Shown: in pieces, positions 1 to 7,627 of the stretch | Layout: each line of letters opens with the position of its first letter | Position numbering within the stretch: the first letter of the stretch is position 1 | NCBI RefSeq assembly: GCF_000716605.1 | Contig: NZ_JNXE01000036.1 | Coordinates: 42,315 to 106,314 of the forward strand | DNA length: 64,000 bases | Direction of reading: 5' to 3' | Source: Streptomyces sp. NRRL F-525 | GTDB lineage: Bacteria > Actinomycetota > Actinomycetes > Streptomycetales > Streptomycetaceae | The notes under the pieces: generated by a model | Told to the model about the DNA's origin: nothing | Database searches by the model: none | Seen by the model: only the letters and a program-made list of their open reading frames with translations | Made by a program: the position numbers and the translations under genes

Positions 1-440
1 ACGAGGTCCACGCGGGCCTGCTGCCTCAGGACAAGGTCGAAGCGGTACGGCGCCTGGAGGCCCGGGGCCGCAAGGTGCTGGTCATCGGTGACGGCGTCAA
101 CGACGCCCCCGCCCTGGCCGCCGCCCACAGCGGTATCGCCATGGGCCGCGCGGGCTCCGACCTCGCCCTGGAGACCGCCGACGCCGTCATCGTCCGCGAC
201 GAACTCGCCACCGTCCCCAAGGTCATCGCCCTCTCACGCGCGGCCCGCCGCCTGGTCATACAGAACCTGGCCATCGCCGCGGTGTTCATCTCCGGCCTGG
301 TCGTCTGGGACCTGGCCGGCCACCTGCCGCTGCCCCTCGGCGTCCTCGGCCACGAAGGCTCGACCGTCATCGTCGGCCTCAACGGACTGCGCCTGCTGCG
401 CGACACCGCCTGGACCCGCGCCGTACAGAACACACAATGA
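1..440 (+). CDS. Heavy-metal P-type ATPase, C-terminal fragment (cut by window edge)
   Basis: The frame is open from base 3 and only about the last 145 residues are present. The P-type ATPase hinge motif [10 protein letters not shown] is visible at bases 84-113. It is followed by two hydrophobic stretches matching the last membrane pair of P1B metal pumps, and the typical ending GLNGLRLLR. Such pumps use ATP to export or import Cu, Ag, Zn, Cd or Co across the cytoplasmic membrane. The metal-binding CPC-type helix lies outside the window, so the metal cannot be named. No clear terminator follows the stop. Confidence 0.9.
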   Translation, partial: EVHAGLLPQDKVEAVRRLEARGRKVLVIGDGVNDAPALAAAHSGIAMGRAGSDLALETADAVIVRDELATVPKVIALSRAARRLVIQNLAIAAVFISGLVVWDLAGHLPLPLGVLGHEGSTVIVGLNGLRLLRDTAWTRAVQNTQ

Positions 441-630
441 GCCACCCCGACCAGCGGCGAAGAACCGACCTCGGCAGGTGAAGCCCCTGCCCGTCGCTGT
501 ACGTGCTCTTGCCCCACACAAAGCCGCAGGGGGCGGGGGCGTTACCCATCTGGCGTGCCCCTCCATGATCGAGTGGATCAGGGCCAGGGAACACTTCTCG
601 GACTCCGCTGTCGCACGTAGCCGGTCGTAG

Positions 631-1071
631 GTGGCCGCCCAGTCCCGCACGGCGTGCGTGCGCGAAATCCCCTTCGCCGGGCACAACACCTACGTGCCGT
701 CCGGAGTGCGGGGAGCGGAGACCTCGTCGACGACCCTGCCGGAGGGCGTGTTCACCGGGGGCGCATTCGATACGGCCGTATTCGCGATCGGCCTTCGTGT
801 TCCGCGGTGCACCCACAGCGTCGCCCCGAAACGCGAGGGCGCCCGACCGGTCTGGTTCTACGGACTCGACGACACGTCCTGGGCCTGCGCGTTCTTCCGC
901 GAGGACCGCCCCGAGACGACCGTCTATCAATCGGGACCGCGCCGACTGTGGGACGAGGTGGAGTCGGCCTATGCGTGGTGGGAGGGCGTAGGCAGGCCAG
1001 GGCATGAGCGGTTCGGGCTCACGGTCGACGCGGAAGGGCAGACCGCTTGGCTGGACCCGGGGTGCCGGTGA
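631..1071 (+). pseudogene. Remnant of a methyltransferase C-terminal region (FxLD-system type)
   Basis: The frame opens directly after a TAG and has no convincing start or ribosome site. From about residue 50 it reads well as protein. The block GPRRLWDEVESAYAWWEGVG followed by RFGLTVDAEGQ...WLD resembles the C-terminal region of the isoaspartate-methyltransferase-like proteins that occur with FxLD lanthipeptide genes. No SAM-binding domain or FxLD precursor is found upstream, so this is probably a decayed 3' end. It runs convergently into the GntR gene with a 4-bp gap. The assignment is from memory of the family and moderate at best; it could also be a short expressed protein. Confidence 0.42.
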
Positions 1072-1075
1072 GGCC

Positions 1076-1357
1076 TCAGTCGGGCGGATCCGTGGGGGCC
1101 TTGGGCTCCCGGTTGGCGACAAAGGTCCCGCGCCCCGCCACCGTATAGACGTAGCCCTCCATCGCGAGCACAGAGAGCGCACGCCGGACCGTAGGGCGGG
1201 AGAGCCCGTACTCGCCGGCCAGCGTGTTCTCGCTGGGAATGGCCCGGTTGATCCTCCAGTCCCCCCGCTCCAAACGTGCTCGCAGGATCGCCGTCAACTG
1301 CTCGAACGGCGCGTCGGGAGTGTCGCGCTCCACCTGGTCATCGGGCCCGTACTTCAT
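1076..1357 (-). CDS. GntR-family transcriptional regulator, small DNA-binding form
   Basis: A 93-aa protein that is almost entirely a winged helix-turn-helix of the GntR type. AILRARLERGDW...IPSENTLAGEYGLSRPTVRRAL spans about residues 23-63, and the wing ends in GRGTFV. There is no effector-binding C-terminal domain, as in small KorSA/TraR-like or YtrA-like members. An in-frame open stretch extends upstream, but the ATG at 1357 begins the recognisable domain. Two similar operator-like repeats lie 50-96 bp upstream, between this gene and the divergent gene at 1541. Autoregulation and control of that gene are therefore likely, by inference. Confidence 0.85.
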   Translation of the reverse strand: MKYGPDDQVERDTPDAPFEQLTAILRARLERGDWRINRAIPSENTLAGEYGLSRPTVRRALSVLAMEGYVYTVAGRGTFVANREPKAPTDPPD

Positions 1358-1406
1358 GTGCTGAAGGTATCCGGCCGACGAAACACAGCCAAGACCTGGC
1401 AGATAC

Positions 1407-1453
1407 CTACAGGCAGCTACAAGAACCCATCGGCCTTTACAAGTAATTACAGG
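1407..1453. promoter_or_regulatory. Paired operator-like repeats for the GntR regulator
   Basis: Two 17-bp sequences, 1407-1423 and 1437-1453, fit the common pattern YTACARGYARYTACARG and start exactly 30 bp apart, close to three helical turns. The second is centred on the perfect palindrome GTAATTAC and extends to a near-palindrome at 1437-1456 (16 of 20 positions symmetric). The pair sits in the divergent promoter region between the GntR gene and the gene at 1541, as expected for a GntR operator. Binding itself is inferred. Confidence 0.55.
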
Positions 1454-1540
1454 TAAGGCTAATCTCGCCCACGAAAGACCCCGGCGACGGTTGCAGCCGT
1501 CCCGGGGCATGGCCCATCAGCTATCGAGGAGCTGACGAAC

Positions 1541-1942
1541 GTGAAAGACCTTATCGCGCGGGCTCTCCATGCCCTCTGCGCACTCCTGTTCCCCGCGACC
1601 GGTTCGCGGCGCGCCGGCGTATCGCCCATCCCACCCCCGGCCGCGCACAAGCCCGCCGCCCGCAGGCCCCTCCCACCCCACAAGAGCCCCTACGCGATCG
1701 ACGCAGCCGCCAACCTGCCATTCGTCGACACGATCAATCCCGTACGGCCCTACCTCGACGCCCCGCCCCGCAATCGCCCCACCACACCGGAACAATGGGC
1801 CCAAGCAGAACGACTCTGGGCCCTGGACATGGCCACCCGCGGAATCGACGTCGGCCCCTACGTCATCCACGGCGTCCACATCAGCCCCCACGGCCGCACG
1901 ATCCCCGTCCCCGTGGGCATCGCCATGGACGTAGCCGTATGA
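1541..1942 (+). CDS. Conserved hypothetical protein (about 130 aa)
   Basis: A 133-aa protein starting at GTG with GAGGAGC a few bases upstream. It begins with a short amphipathic segment, then a Pro-rich stretch, then a compact block (about residues 47-133) with PYAIDAAANLPFVDTINPVR and a C-terminal part rich in Gly, Ile and Val. Codon usage is typical of the neighbours. No family is recognised. It is transcribed away from the GntR regulator and shares its operator region, so it is probably under that regulator. Function unknown. Confidence 0.65.
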   Translation: MKDLIARALHALCALLFPATGSRRAGVSPIPPPAAHKPAARRPLPPHKSPYAIDAAANLPFVDTINPVRPYLDAPPRNRPTTPEQWAQAERLWALDMATRGIDVGPYVIHGVHISPHGRTIPVPVGIAMDVAV

Positions 1943-1947
1943 GCGCA

Positions 1948-2115
1948 CGAAGCCCCGTCCACACAAGGTGCTGTTGGCGAATCCGGCGCGGCCCGGGCAC
2001 CCTTCCGAAAAAGCGTGACACTTCTCACGAAAGTGTCACACTTTCTCAGCAGTACAGGGTCACCCAGGCCCGCTGACGGGACTGGCCAACAGCGTCACAC
2101 AAGGACGGGGCTTCG
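1948..2115. repeat. 168-bp element with 31-bp imperfect inverted ends
   Basis: The left arm 1948-1978 and right arm 2085-2115 are inverted copies: 13 identical outer bases (CGAAGCCCCGTCC) and 9 identical inner bases (GCTGTTGGC). The short middle part, CACACAAGG, lies in the same direct orientation in both arms. The interior contains a perfect 9-bp hairpin, GTGACACTT (2015-2023) against AAGTGTCAC (2031-2039). There is no reading frame inside and no clear target duplication outside. It could be a miniature non-autonomous element or a recombination/protein-binding site. Confidence 0.5.
2015..2039. promoter_or_regulatory. Perfect 9-bp inverted repeat inside the 168-bp element
   Basis: GTGACACTT and its exact complement flank a 7-base loop. 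A further partial copy (CACACTTTCTCA) follows directly. It resembles a repressor operator or a small hairpin; no gene is obviously controlled by it. Confidence 0.4.
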
Positions 2116-2137
2116 GTAACTTCCGCTCCGGTGGGGC

Positions 2138-3109
2138 TTACAGGCCGCCCTCACCCATCCCATGAACCGCCGGAATCGTCCCCAGCCGCCCCTTCTGGAA
2201 GTCCTCGAACGCCTGCTGGAGCTCCTCGCGGGTGTTCATGACGAACGGGCCGTAGTGGGCCATCGGCTCGCGGATCGGCTGGCCGCCGAGGATCGCGACC
2301 TCGAGGTCGGGGGTGTTGCCGTCCTGCTGCTCGTCCGCGCGGACCGTCAGGGACGAACCCGCGCCGAAGACCGCGGTCTGGCCCATGTGGATCGCGCGCC
2401 GCTCCGCACCGACCGAGCCCTTGCCGGCCAGGACGTACGCGACACCGTTGAAGTCCTCGCGCCAGGGCAGCGTGACCTCCGCGCCCGGCGCCACCGTCGC
2501 GTGGATCATCGTGATCGGCGTGTGCGTGATACCGGGACCCTGGTGACCGTCCAGCTCACCGGCGATGACCCGCAGGAGCGCGCCGCCGTCGGGGGTGGTG
2601 AGCAGCTGGACCTGGCCGCCGCGGATGTCCTGGTAGCGCGGGGGCATCATCTTGTCCTTGGCCGGGAGGTTCACCCACAGCTGCAGGCCGTGGAAGAGCC
2701 CGCCGGACACGACCAGCGACTCCGGCGGCGCCTCGATGTGCAGCAGGCCCGCGCCCGCCGTCATCCACTGGGTGTCGCCGTTGGTGATGGTGCCGCCGCC
2801 GCCGTTCGAGTCCTGGTGGTCGAAGACGCCGTCGATGATGTACGTCACCGTCTCGAAGCCGCGGTGCGGGTGCCAGGGGGTGCCCTTCGGCTCGCCCGGC
2901 GCGTACTCCACCTCGCCCATCTGGTCCATCATGATGAACGGGTCGAGGTGGCGGTAGTTGATCCCGGCGAACGCGCGGCGCACCGGGAAGCCCTCACCCT
3001 CGAAACCGCTGGGCGCGGTCGAGACGGCGAGCACGGGACGTGCCACGGCGTCGGCCGGCGCGGCCACGCGGGGCAGGGTCAGCGGGTTCTCTACGGTCAC
3101 TGCAGGCAT
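2138..3109 (-). CDS. Pirin-family protein
   Basis: A 323-aa bicupin protein. The N-terminal cupin carries the pirin signature HPHRGFETVTYIIDG (about residues 81-95) and the metal-ligand pattern around HQDSNGGGG; the C-terminal pirin domain follows. Bacterial pirins are cytosolic Fe(II)-binding proteins, some with quercetinase-like activity and others acting on partner enzymes, so the substrate cannot be named. The ATG at 3109 is preceded by a GGAGG-like site. It is a single gene, separated from the upstream SseB gene by a terminator hairpin. Confidence 0.92.
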   Translation of the reverse strand: MPAVTVENPLTLPRVAAPADAVARPVLAVSTAPSGFEGEGFPVRRAFAGINYRHLDPFIMMDQMGEVEYAPGEPKGTPWHPHRGFETVTYIIDGVFDHQDSNGGGGTITNGDTQWMTAGAGLLHIEAPPESLVVSGGLFHGLQLWVNLPAKDKMMPPRYQDIRGGQVQLLTTPDGGALLRVIAGELDGHQGPGITHTPITMIHATVAPGAEVTLPWREDFNGVAYVLAGKGSVGAERRAIHMGQTAVFGAGSSLTVRADEQQDGNTPDLEVAILGGQPIREPMAHYGPFVMNTREELQQAFEDFQKGRLGTIPAVHGMGEGGL

Positions 3110-3175
3110 GTCGGGACCTCCTTGTGCGTCGAGTTTAGTTGAGCGTTGAACTTTCTGCTACCCCACAACAGAAGA

Positions 3176-3201
3176 AGCCCGGAGGGCATTCCCTCCGGGC
3201 T
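3176..3201 (-). terminator. Hairpin terminator after the SseB gene
   Basis: A perfect 11-bp stem, AGCCCGGAGGG paired with CCCTCCGGGCT around a CATT loop, lies 18 bp beyond the stop of the SseB-domain gene. It separates that gene from the promoter region of the pirin gene. Confidence 0.8.
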
Positions 3202-3218
3202 CCACAGGGGTCGGACGA

Positions 3219-3692
3219 CTAGCCGTACATCCTGCGCATCGCGAACTCCACCATCTGCTCGACCGCCTTCGCGTCGAACACCATCCGGTGCTCGCCCTCC
3301 ATGTCGACGACGAAGCCGTACCCCGTCGGCAGCAGGTCGATGACCTCGGCGCCGGTGATCACGAAGTACTTGGACTCCTTGCCGGCGTAGCGGCGCAGTT
3401 CCTTGAGCGAGGTGAACATCGGGATCACCGGCTGCTGGGTGTTGTGGAGCGCGAGGAAGCCCGGGTTGTCGCCGCGCGGGCAGTACACCTTGGAGGTCGC
3501 GAAGACCTGCTGGAAGTCCTCGGCCGCCATCTGCCCGGTGGTGAACGCGCGCACCGCGTCCGCGAGCGAGGGCGGCGACGGCTCGGGGTAGAGCGGCGGC
3601 TGCTGGCCGTAGCCGCCCACGCCACCGGCCATCTGCTGCTGGGGCGGGACGTACCCCTGCTGAGCGCCCACGTTCTGGTCGTAGCCGTACAT
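3219..3692 (-). CDS. SseB-domain protein
   Basis: A 157-aa protein with a Gln/Gly/Pro/Tyr-rich disordered N-terminus (residues 1-45), followed by one SseB N-terminal-like domain. Visible features are VYCPRGDNPGFLALHN, IPMFTSLKELRRY and a C-terminal LLPTGYGFVVD stretch. These proteins are common in actinobacteria and often sit near type VII secretion genes, but their role is not established. Stands alone with its own terminator. Confidence 0.8.
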   Translation of the reverse strand: MYGYDQNVGAQQGYVPPQQQMAGGVGGYGQQPPLYPEPSPPSLADAVRAFTTGQMAAEDFQQVFATSKVYCPRGDNPGFLALHNTQQPVIPMFTSLKELRRYAGKESKYFVITGAEVIDLLPTGYGFVVDMEGEHRMVFDAKAVEQMVEFAMRRMYG

Positions 3693-3742
3693 GCCCGCAA
3701 GAGTAACGAGTCACAGATGGACGGCTTGGGGTTGCGTCTTAT

Positions 3743-3779
3743 TACCGACGGGTAGCATCATCGTAGCTACTGCTCAGTA
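3743..3779 (+). promoter_or_regulatory. Two short palindromes in the acyl-CoA dehydrogenase promoter region
   Basis: TACCgacgGGTA (3743-3754) and TACTGctCAGTA (3768-3779) are symmetric sites 25 bp apart, 40-76 bp upstream of the start of the acyl-CoA dehydrogenase gene. They have the size expected for a TetR-family lipid regulator. The binding protein is not identified. Confidence 0.4.
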
Positions 3780-3818
3780 CAAGTCTCGTCGTACATATCT
3801 TTCTACGGAGTCGTCGCC

Positions 3819-5645
3819 ATGGGGCACTACAAGTCGAATCTCCGCGACATCGAGTTCAACCTCTTCGAGGTCCTCGGGCGCGACAAGCTGTACGGAACCG
3901 GTCCGTTCGCGGAGATGGACACGGACACCGCGAAGAGCGTCCTGGAGGAGCTGACCCGGCTCGCGGAGAACGAGCTGGCGGAGTCCTTCGCCGACGCCGA
4001 CCGCAACCCGCCGGTCTTCGACCCGGAGACGAACACCGCGCCGGTGCCCGCCTCCTTCAAGAAGAGCTACAAATCCTTCATGGAGTCCGAGTACTGGCGG
4101 CTGGGACTGCCCGAGGCCATCGGCGGTACGACGGCTCCCCCGTCCCTGATCTGGTCGTACGCGGAGCTGATCCTCGGCGCCAACCCGGCCGTGTGGATGT
4201 ACTCCTCCGGGCCGGCCTTCGCCGGGATCCTCTACGACGAGGGCAACGACGTACAGAAGAAGATCGCGCAGCTCGCCGTGGAGCGGACCTGGGGGTCCAC
4301 CATGGTGCTGACCGAGCCCGACGCGGGTTCCGATGTCGGCGCGGGGCGGACCAAGGCGATCCAGCAGGACGACGGCTCCTGGCACATCGAGGGCGTCAAG
4401 CGCTTCATCACCTCCGGTGAGCACGACATGGAGGAGAACATCCTTCACTACGTGCTCGCCCGTCCCGAGGGCCACGGCCCGGGCACCAAGGGGCTCTCCC
4501 TCTTCCTCGTGCCGAAGTTCCTCTTCGACGTCGAGACCGGCGAGCTGGGCGAGCGCAACGGCGTGTACGCGACGAACGTCGAGCACAAGATGGGCCTCAA
4601 GGCGTCCAACACCTGCGAGATGACCTTCGGCGACCGCCACCCGGCCAAGGGCTGGCTGATCGGTGACAAGCACGACGGCATCCGGCAGATGTTCCGGATC
4701 ATCGAGTTCGCTCGCATGATGGTCGGCACGAAGGCCATCTCGACGCTGTCGACCGGCTACCTCAACGCCCTCGAGTACGCCAAGGAGCGCGTCCAGGGCT
4801 CCGACCTCGCGGCCTTCGGCGACAAGACCGCGCCCAAGGTCACCATCACGCACCACCCGGACGTGCGCCGCTCGCTGATGACGCAGAAGGCGTACGCCGA
4901 GGGCATGCGCGCCCTCGTGCTGTACACCGCGTCGATCCAGGACGCGATCGCCGTCAAGGAGGCCGAGGGCGAGGACACGTCCACCGAGCACGCGCTCAAC
5001 GACCTCCTCCTGCCGATCGTCAAGGGCTACGGCTCCGAGAAGGGCTACGAGCAGCTCGCCCAGTCGCTGCAGACCTTCGGCGGCTCCGGGTTCCTCCAGG
5101 AGTACCCGATCGAGCAGTACATCCGGGACGCCAAGATCGACACCCTGTACGAGGGCACCACCGCGATCCAGGGCCAGGACTTCTTCTTCCGGAAGATCGT
5201 CCGCAACCAGGGCGCTGCCCTCAACTCCCTCGCCGAGGACATCAAGAAGTTCCTCGCGCTGGGCACGGGCGGCGAGGACCTGGCCGGGGCGCGTGAGCAC
5301 CTCGCCAAGGCGGCCGTCGAGCTGGAGGCCATCGTCGGCCTGATGCTGACCGACCTCGCGGCGACCGAGCAGGACGTCAAGAACATCTACAAGGTGGGCC
5401 TCAACACCACCCGCCTGCTGCTCGCCTCCGGTGACGTGGTCGTCGGCTACCTGCTCCTCAAGGGCGCGGCGATCGCCGCGGAGAAGCTGGAGACGGCGTC
5501 GGCCAAGGACAAGCCGTTCTACACGGGCAAGATCGCGGCTGCGAAGTTCTTCGCGGCCAACGTCCTGCCCGGCCTGACCCTCGCCCGGAAGGTGGCCGAG
5601 GGCGTAGAACTGGACCTGATGGAGCTGGACGAGGCAGCCTTCTAG
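3819..5645 (+). CDS. Acyl-CoA dehydrogenase, long form (608 aa)
   Basis: A FAD-dependent flavoenzyme that would introduce the alpha-beta double bond in acyl-CoA during beta-oxidation. Order of domains: a short N-terminal acyl-CoA dehydrogenase extension ([10 protein letters not shown] onwards), the helical N-domain, the middle beta domain ([19 protein letters not shown] near residue 163), the catalytic helical C-domain, and an additional C-terminal domain that gives about 600 rather than 380 residues. [20 protein letters not shown] is the usual C-domain signature. The ATG at 3819 follows a GGAG site. A large hairpin follows downstream, so it is probably monocistronic. Confidence 0.93.
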   Translation: MGHYKSNLRDIEFNLFEVLGRDKLYGTGPFAEMDTDTAKSVLEELTRLAENELAESFADADRNPPVFDPETNTAPVPASFKKSYKSFMESEYWRLGLPEAIGGTTAPPSLIWSYAELILGANPAVWMYSSGPAFAGILYDEGNDVQKKIAQLAVERTWGSTMVLTEPDAGSDVGAGRTKAIQQDDGSWHIEGVKRFITSGEHDMEENILHYVLARPEGHGPGTKGLSLFLVPKFLFDVETGELGERNGVYATNVEHKMGLKASNTCEMTFGDRHPAKGWLIGDKHDGIRQMFRIIEFARMMVGTKAISTLSTGYLNALEYAKERVQGSDLAAFGDKTAPKVTITHHPDVRRSLMTQKAYAEGMRALVLYTASIQDAIAVKEAEGEDTSTEHALNDLLLPIVKGYGSEKGYEQLAQSLQTFGGSGFLQEYPIEQYIRDAKIDTLYEGTTAIQGQDFFFRKIVRNQGAALNSLAEDIKKFLALGTGGEDLAGAREHLAKAAVELEAIVGLMLTDLAATEQDVKNIYKVGLNTTRLLLASGDVVVGYLLLKGAAIAAEKLETASAKDKPFYTGKIAAAKFFAANVLPGLTLARKVAEGVELDLMELDEAAF

Positions 5646-5730
5646 ACAGCCTCGCACCAGCCCCGCGTCAGCACCGCACCACGTTCCGGGACAGACCGGA
5701 ACAGCTTCGCGAAACCCCACATCGCCCTTG

Positions 5731-5766
5731 CGAGGGCCCGCTCCCGGCGCCGGGAGCGGGCCCTCG
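5731..5766 (+). terminator. Perfect 17-bp hairpin terminator
   Basis: Arms 5731-5747 and 5750-5766 are exact complements around a 2-base loop and lie 85 bp after the acyl-CoA dehydrogenase stop, before the M18 peptidase start. There is no U-run, as usual for Streptomyces terminators. Confidence 0.85.
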
Positions 5767-5787
5767 TACGTCGTTAAGGTGAACCCC

Positions 5788-7083
5788 ATGAGCGAACCCT
5801 CCCGCTTCGACCGCGGCCACACCGACGACCTGTTGTCCTTCCTGGCGGCGAGTCCCACGCCGTACCACGCCGTGGCGAACACCGCCGAGCGGCTGGAGAA
5901 GGCCGGATTCAGGCAGGTCGCCGAGACGGACGCCTGGGACGGCACGAGCGGCGGCAAGTACGTGCTGCGCGGTGGCGCGATCGTGGCCTGGTTCGTCCCC
6001 GAAGGTGCGGCCCCCCACACCCCCTTCCGCATCGTCGGCGCGCACACCGACTCCCCGAACCTGCGGGTCAAGCCGCGTCCCGACACCGGCGGCCACGGCT
6101 GGCGCCAGGTCGCCGTCGAGATCTACGGCGGCCCGCTGCTCAACTCCTGGCTGGACCGGGATCTCGGTCTGGCCGGCCGGCTGACCCTGCGGGACGGTTC
6201 GACGCGGCTGGTGAACGTGGACCGGCCGCTGCTCAGGGTGCCCCAACTCGCCATCCACCTGGACCGTTCCGTGTCGGCGGACGGGCTCAAGCTGGACAAG
6301 CAGCGGCACCTCCAGCCGATCTGGGGCCTCGGCGACGACGTCCGCGACGGCGACCTGATCGCCTTCCTGGAGGAGGAGTCGGGGCTCGAGCCGGGCGAGG
6401 TCACCGGCTGGGACCTGATGACGCACTCCGTGGAGGCACCCGCCTACCTGGGCCGTGACCAGGAGCTGGTCGCCGCTCCGCGCATGGACAACCTGCTGTC
6501 CGTGCACGCCGGGCTGGCGGCCCTCGCGTCCGCCGCGGCCCGCGAGAACCTGCCGTACATCCCCGTGCTCGCCGGTTTCGACCACGAGGAGAACGGCTCG
6601 CAGTCCGACACGGGCGCGGACGGGCCGCTGCTCGGCGGGGTCCTGGAGCGCTCGGTGTTCGCGCGCGGCGGGTCGTACGAGGACCGGGCGCGCGCCTTCG
6701 CCGGGACCGTCTGCCTGTCCTCCGACACGGGTCACGCGGTGCACCCGAACTACGCGGAGCGCCACGACCCGACGCACCACCCGCGGGTCAACGGCGGACC
6801 GATCCTCAAGGTCAACGTCAACAACCGCTACGCCACGGACGGTTCGGGCCGCGCGGTGTTCGCCGCCGCCTGCGAGAAGGCCGGGGTCCCCTTCCAGACC
6901 TTCGTCTCCAACAACTCCATGCCCTGCGGCACGACGATCGGCCCGATCACCGCGGCCCGCCACGGCATCAAGACCGTCGACATCGGCGTGGCGATCCTCT
7001 CCATGCACAGCGCCCGCGAACTCTGCGGCGACCGCGACCCGTTCCTGCTGGCCAACGCGCTGGTGGCGTTCCTGGAGGGCTAG
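5788..7083 (+). CDS. M18-family aminopeptidase
   Basis: A 431-aa cytosolic metalloaminopeptidase that removes N-terminal, preferentially acidic, residues. Signature elements are GAHTDSPNLR (first metal ligands), DHEENGSQS (catalytic Glu and bridging ligand) and the C-terminal AILSMHSAREL with the last His ligand. Length is normal for bacterial ApeB-type proteins. The ATG at 5788 was chosen because the upstream in-frame start would lie inside the terminator hairpin. Confidence 0.93.
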   Translation: MSEPSRFDRGHTDDLLSFLAASPTPYHAVANTAERLEKAGFRQVAETDAWDGTSGGKYVLRGGAIVAWFVPEGAAPHTPFRIVGAHTDSPNLRVKPRPDTGGHGWRQVAVEIYGGPLLNSWLDRDLGLAGRLTLRDGSTRLVNVDRPLLRVPQLAIHLDRSVSADGLKLDKQRHLQPIWGLGDDVRDGDLIAFLEEESGLEPGEVTGWDLMTHSVEAPAYLGRDQELVAAPRMDNLLSVHAGLAALASAAARENLPYIPVLAGFDHEENGSQSDTGADGPLLGGVLERSVFARGGSYEDRARAFAGTVCLSSDTGHAVHPNYAERHDPTHHPRVNGGPILKVNVNNRYATDGSGRAVFAAACEKAGVPFQTFVSNNSMPCGTTIGPITAARHGIKTVDIGVAILSMHSARELCGDRDPFLLANALVAFLEG

Positions 7084-7170
7084 CCAACTCCCGCCCGGCG
7101 CATGGGCGTTGCCTTCCCGGGTACCCGGAGGCGGACCGGGCCGACCGGACCGGACAGGGAGGCAACACTC

Positions 7171-7410
7171 ATGGGCCTGGGCGGATGCATCATCCTCATC
7201 GCCGTCGGCGCGATCCTCACGTTCGCGACCGACTGGCACATGCAGGGGGTCAACCTCGACCTGGTCGGCGTCATCCTCATGGTCGTCGGGCTGATCGGGG
7301 TCGTGACGTTCAGCAGCATGGCCCGGCGCCGTCGCGTGGTGATACCGGGTCAGACGACCGTCGTCGAGGACGACGAGACGCGCGGCTACCGCGGCGGCTA
7401 CGGCGCCTGA
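7171..7410 (+). CDS. DUF6458-type small membrane protein
   Basis: A 79-aa protein with two membrane helices (about residues 3-20 and 27-46), split by the conserved FATDWHMQGVNLDLVGVILM segment. A basic RRRR stretch and an acidic tail with RGYRGGYG follow. This pattern fits the actinobacterial DUF6458 family of unknown function. The ATG at 7171 has an AGGGAGG ribosome site; the longer upstream frame has no support. Confidence 0.8.
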   Translation: MGLGGCIILIAVGAILTFATDWHMQGVNLDLVGVILMVVGLIGVVTFSSMARRRRVVIPGQTTVVEDDETRGYRGGYGA

Positions 7411-7543
7411 GCCACACCCGACCGGATCCTTCGGCGGTGGATACACGGGCGTAGTCCACACTCGGGCCGAATCGCCCGCACAGGACATCCACAGACAACC
7501 GTGAGCAATCCGTGACGCGGTGCGCATTGTGCGGTTGTGTGAA

Positions 7544-7615
7544 CCTCGTGAAGACTTCGTGCAGTTGAGGGCCCGGGGAGAGGCAGCCCCGGGCCCGCTC
7601 ACGATCTTCACGAGG
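7544..7615 (+). promoter_or_regulatory. Long structured leader covering the GT2 ribosome-binding site
   Basis: Three stacked stems can form. The outer one pairs CCTCGTGAAGA (7544-7554) with TCTTCACGAGG (7605-7615), 11 bp perfect. A 5-bp stem pairs TCGTG (7557-7561) with CACGA (7600-7604). The inner one pairs GGGCCCGGGG (7569-7578) with CCCCGGGCCC (7587-7596), 10 bp perfect. The outer right arm overlaps the GAGGGGGG ribosome site (7612-7618) of the glycosyltransferase whose start is at 7628. The structure would therefore hide the site. No known riboswitch class was recognised. Confidence 0.6.
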
Positions 7616-7627
7616 GGGGCCGCTGCC

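Noticed and set aside
234-1182. Long minus-strand frames at the left edge as genes
   Set aside because: They run antisense to the ATPase end and the remnant, have poor start sites and low-complexity Arg/Gly/Ala composition; no family is visible.
7520-7627. Extension of the glycosyltransferase to GTG 7520
   Set aside because: The added 36 residues would be encoded by the hairpin leader, match no GT2 sequence and lack a ribosome site.
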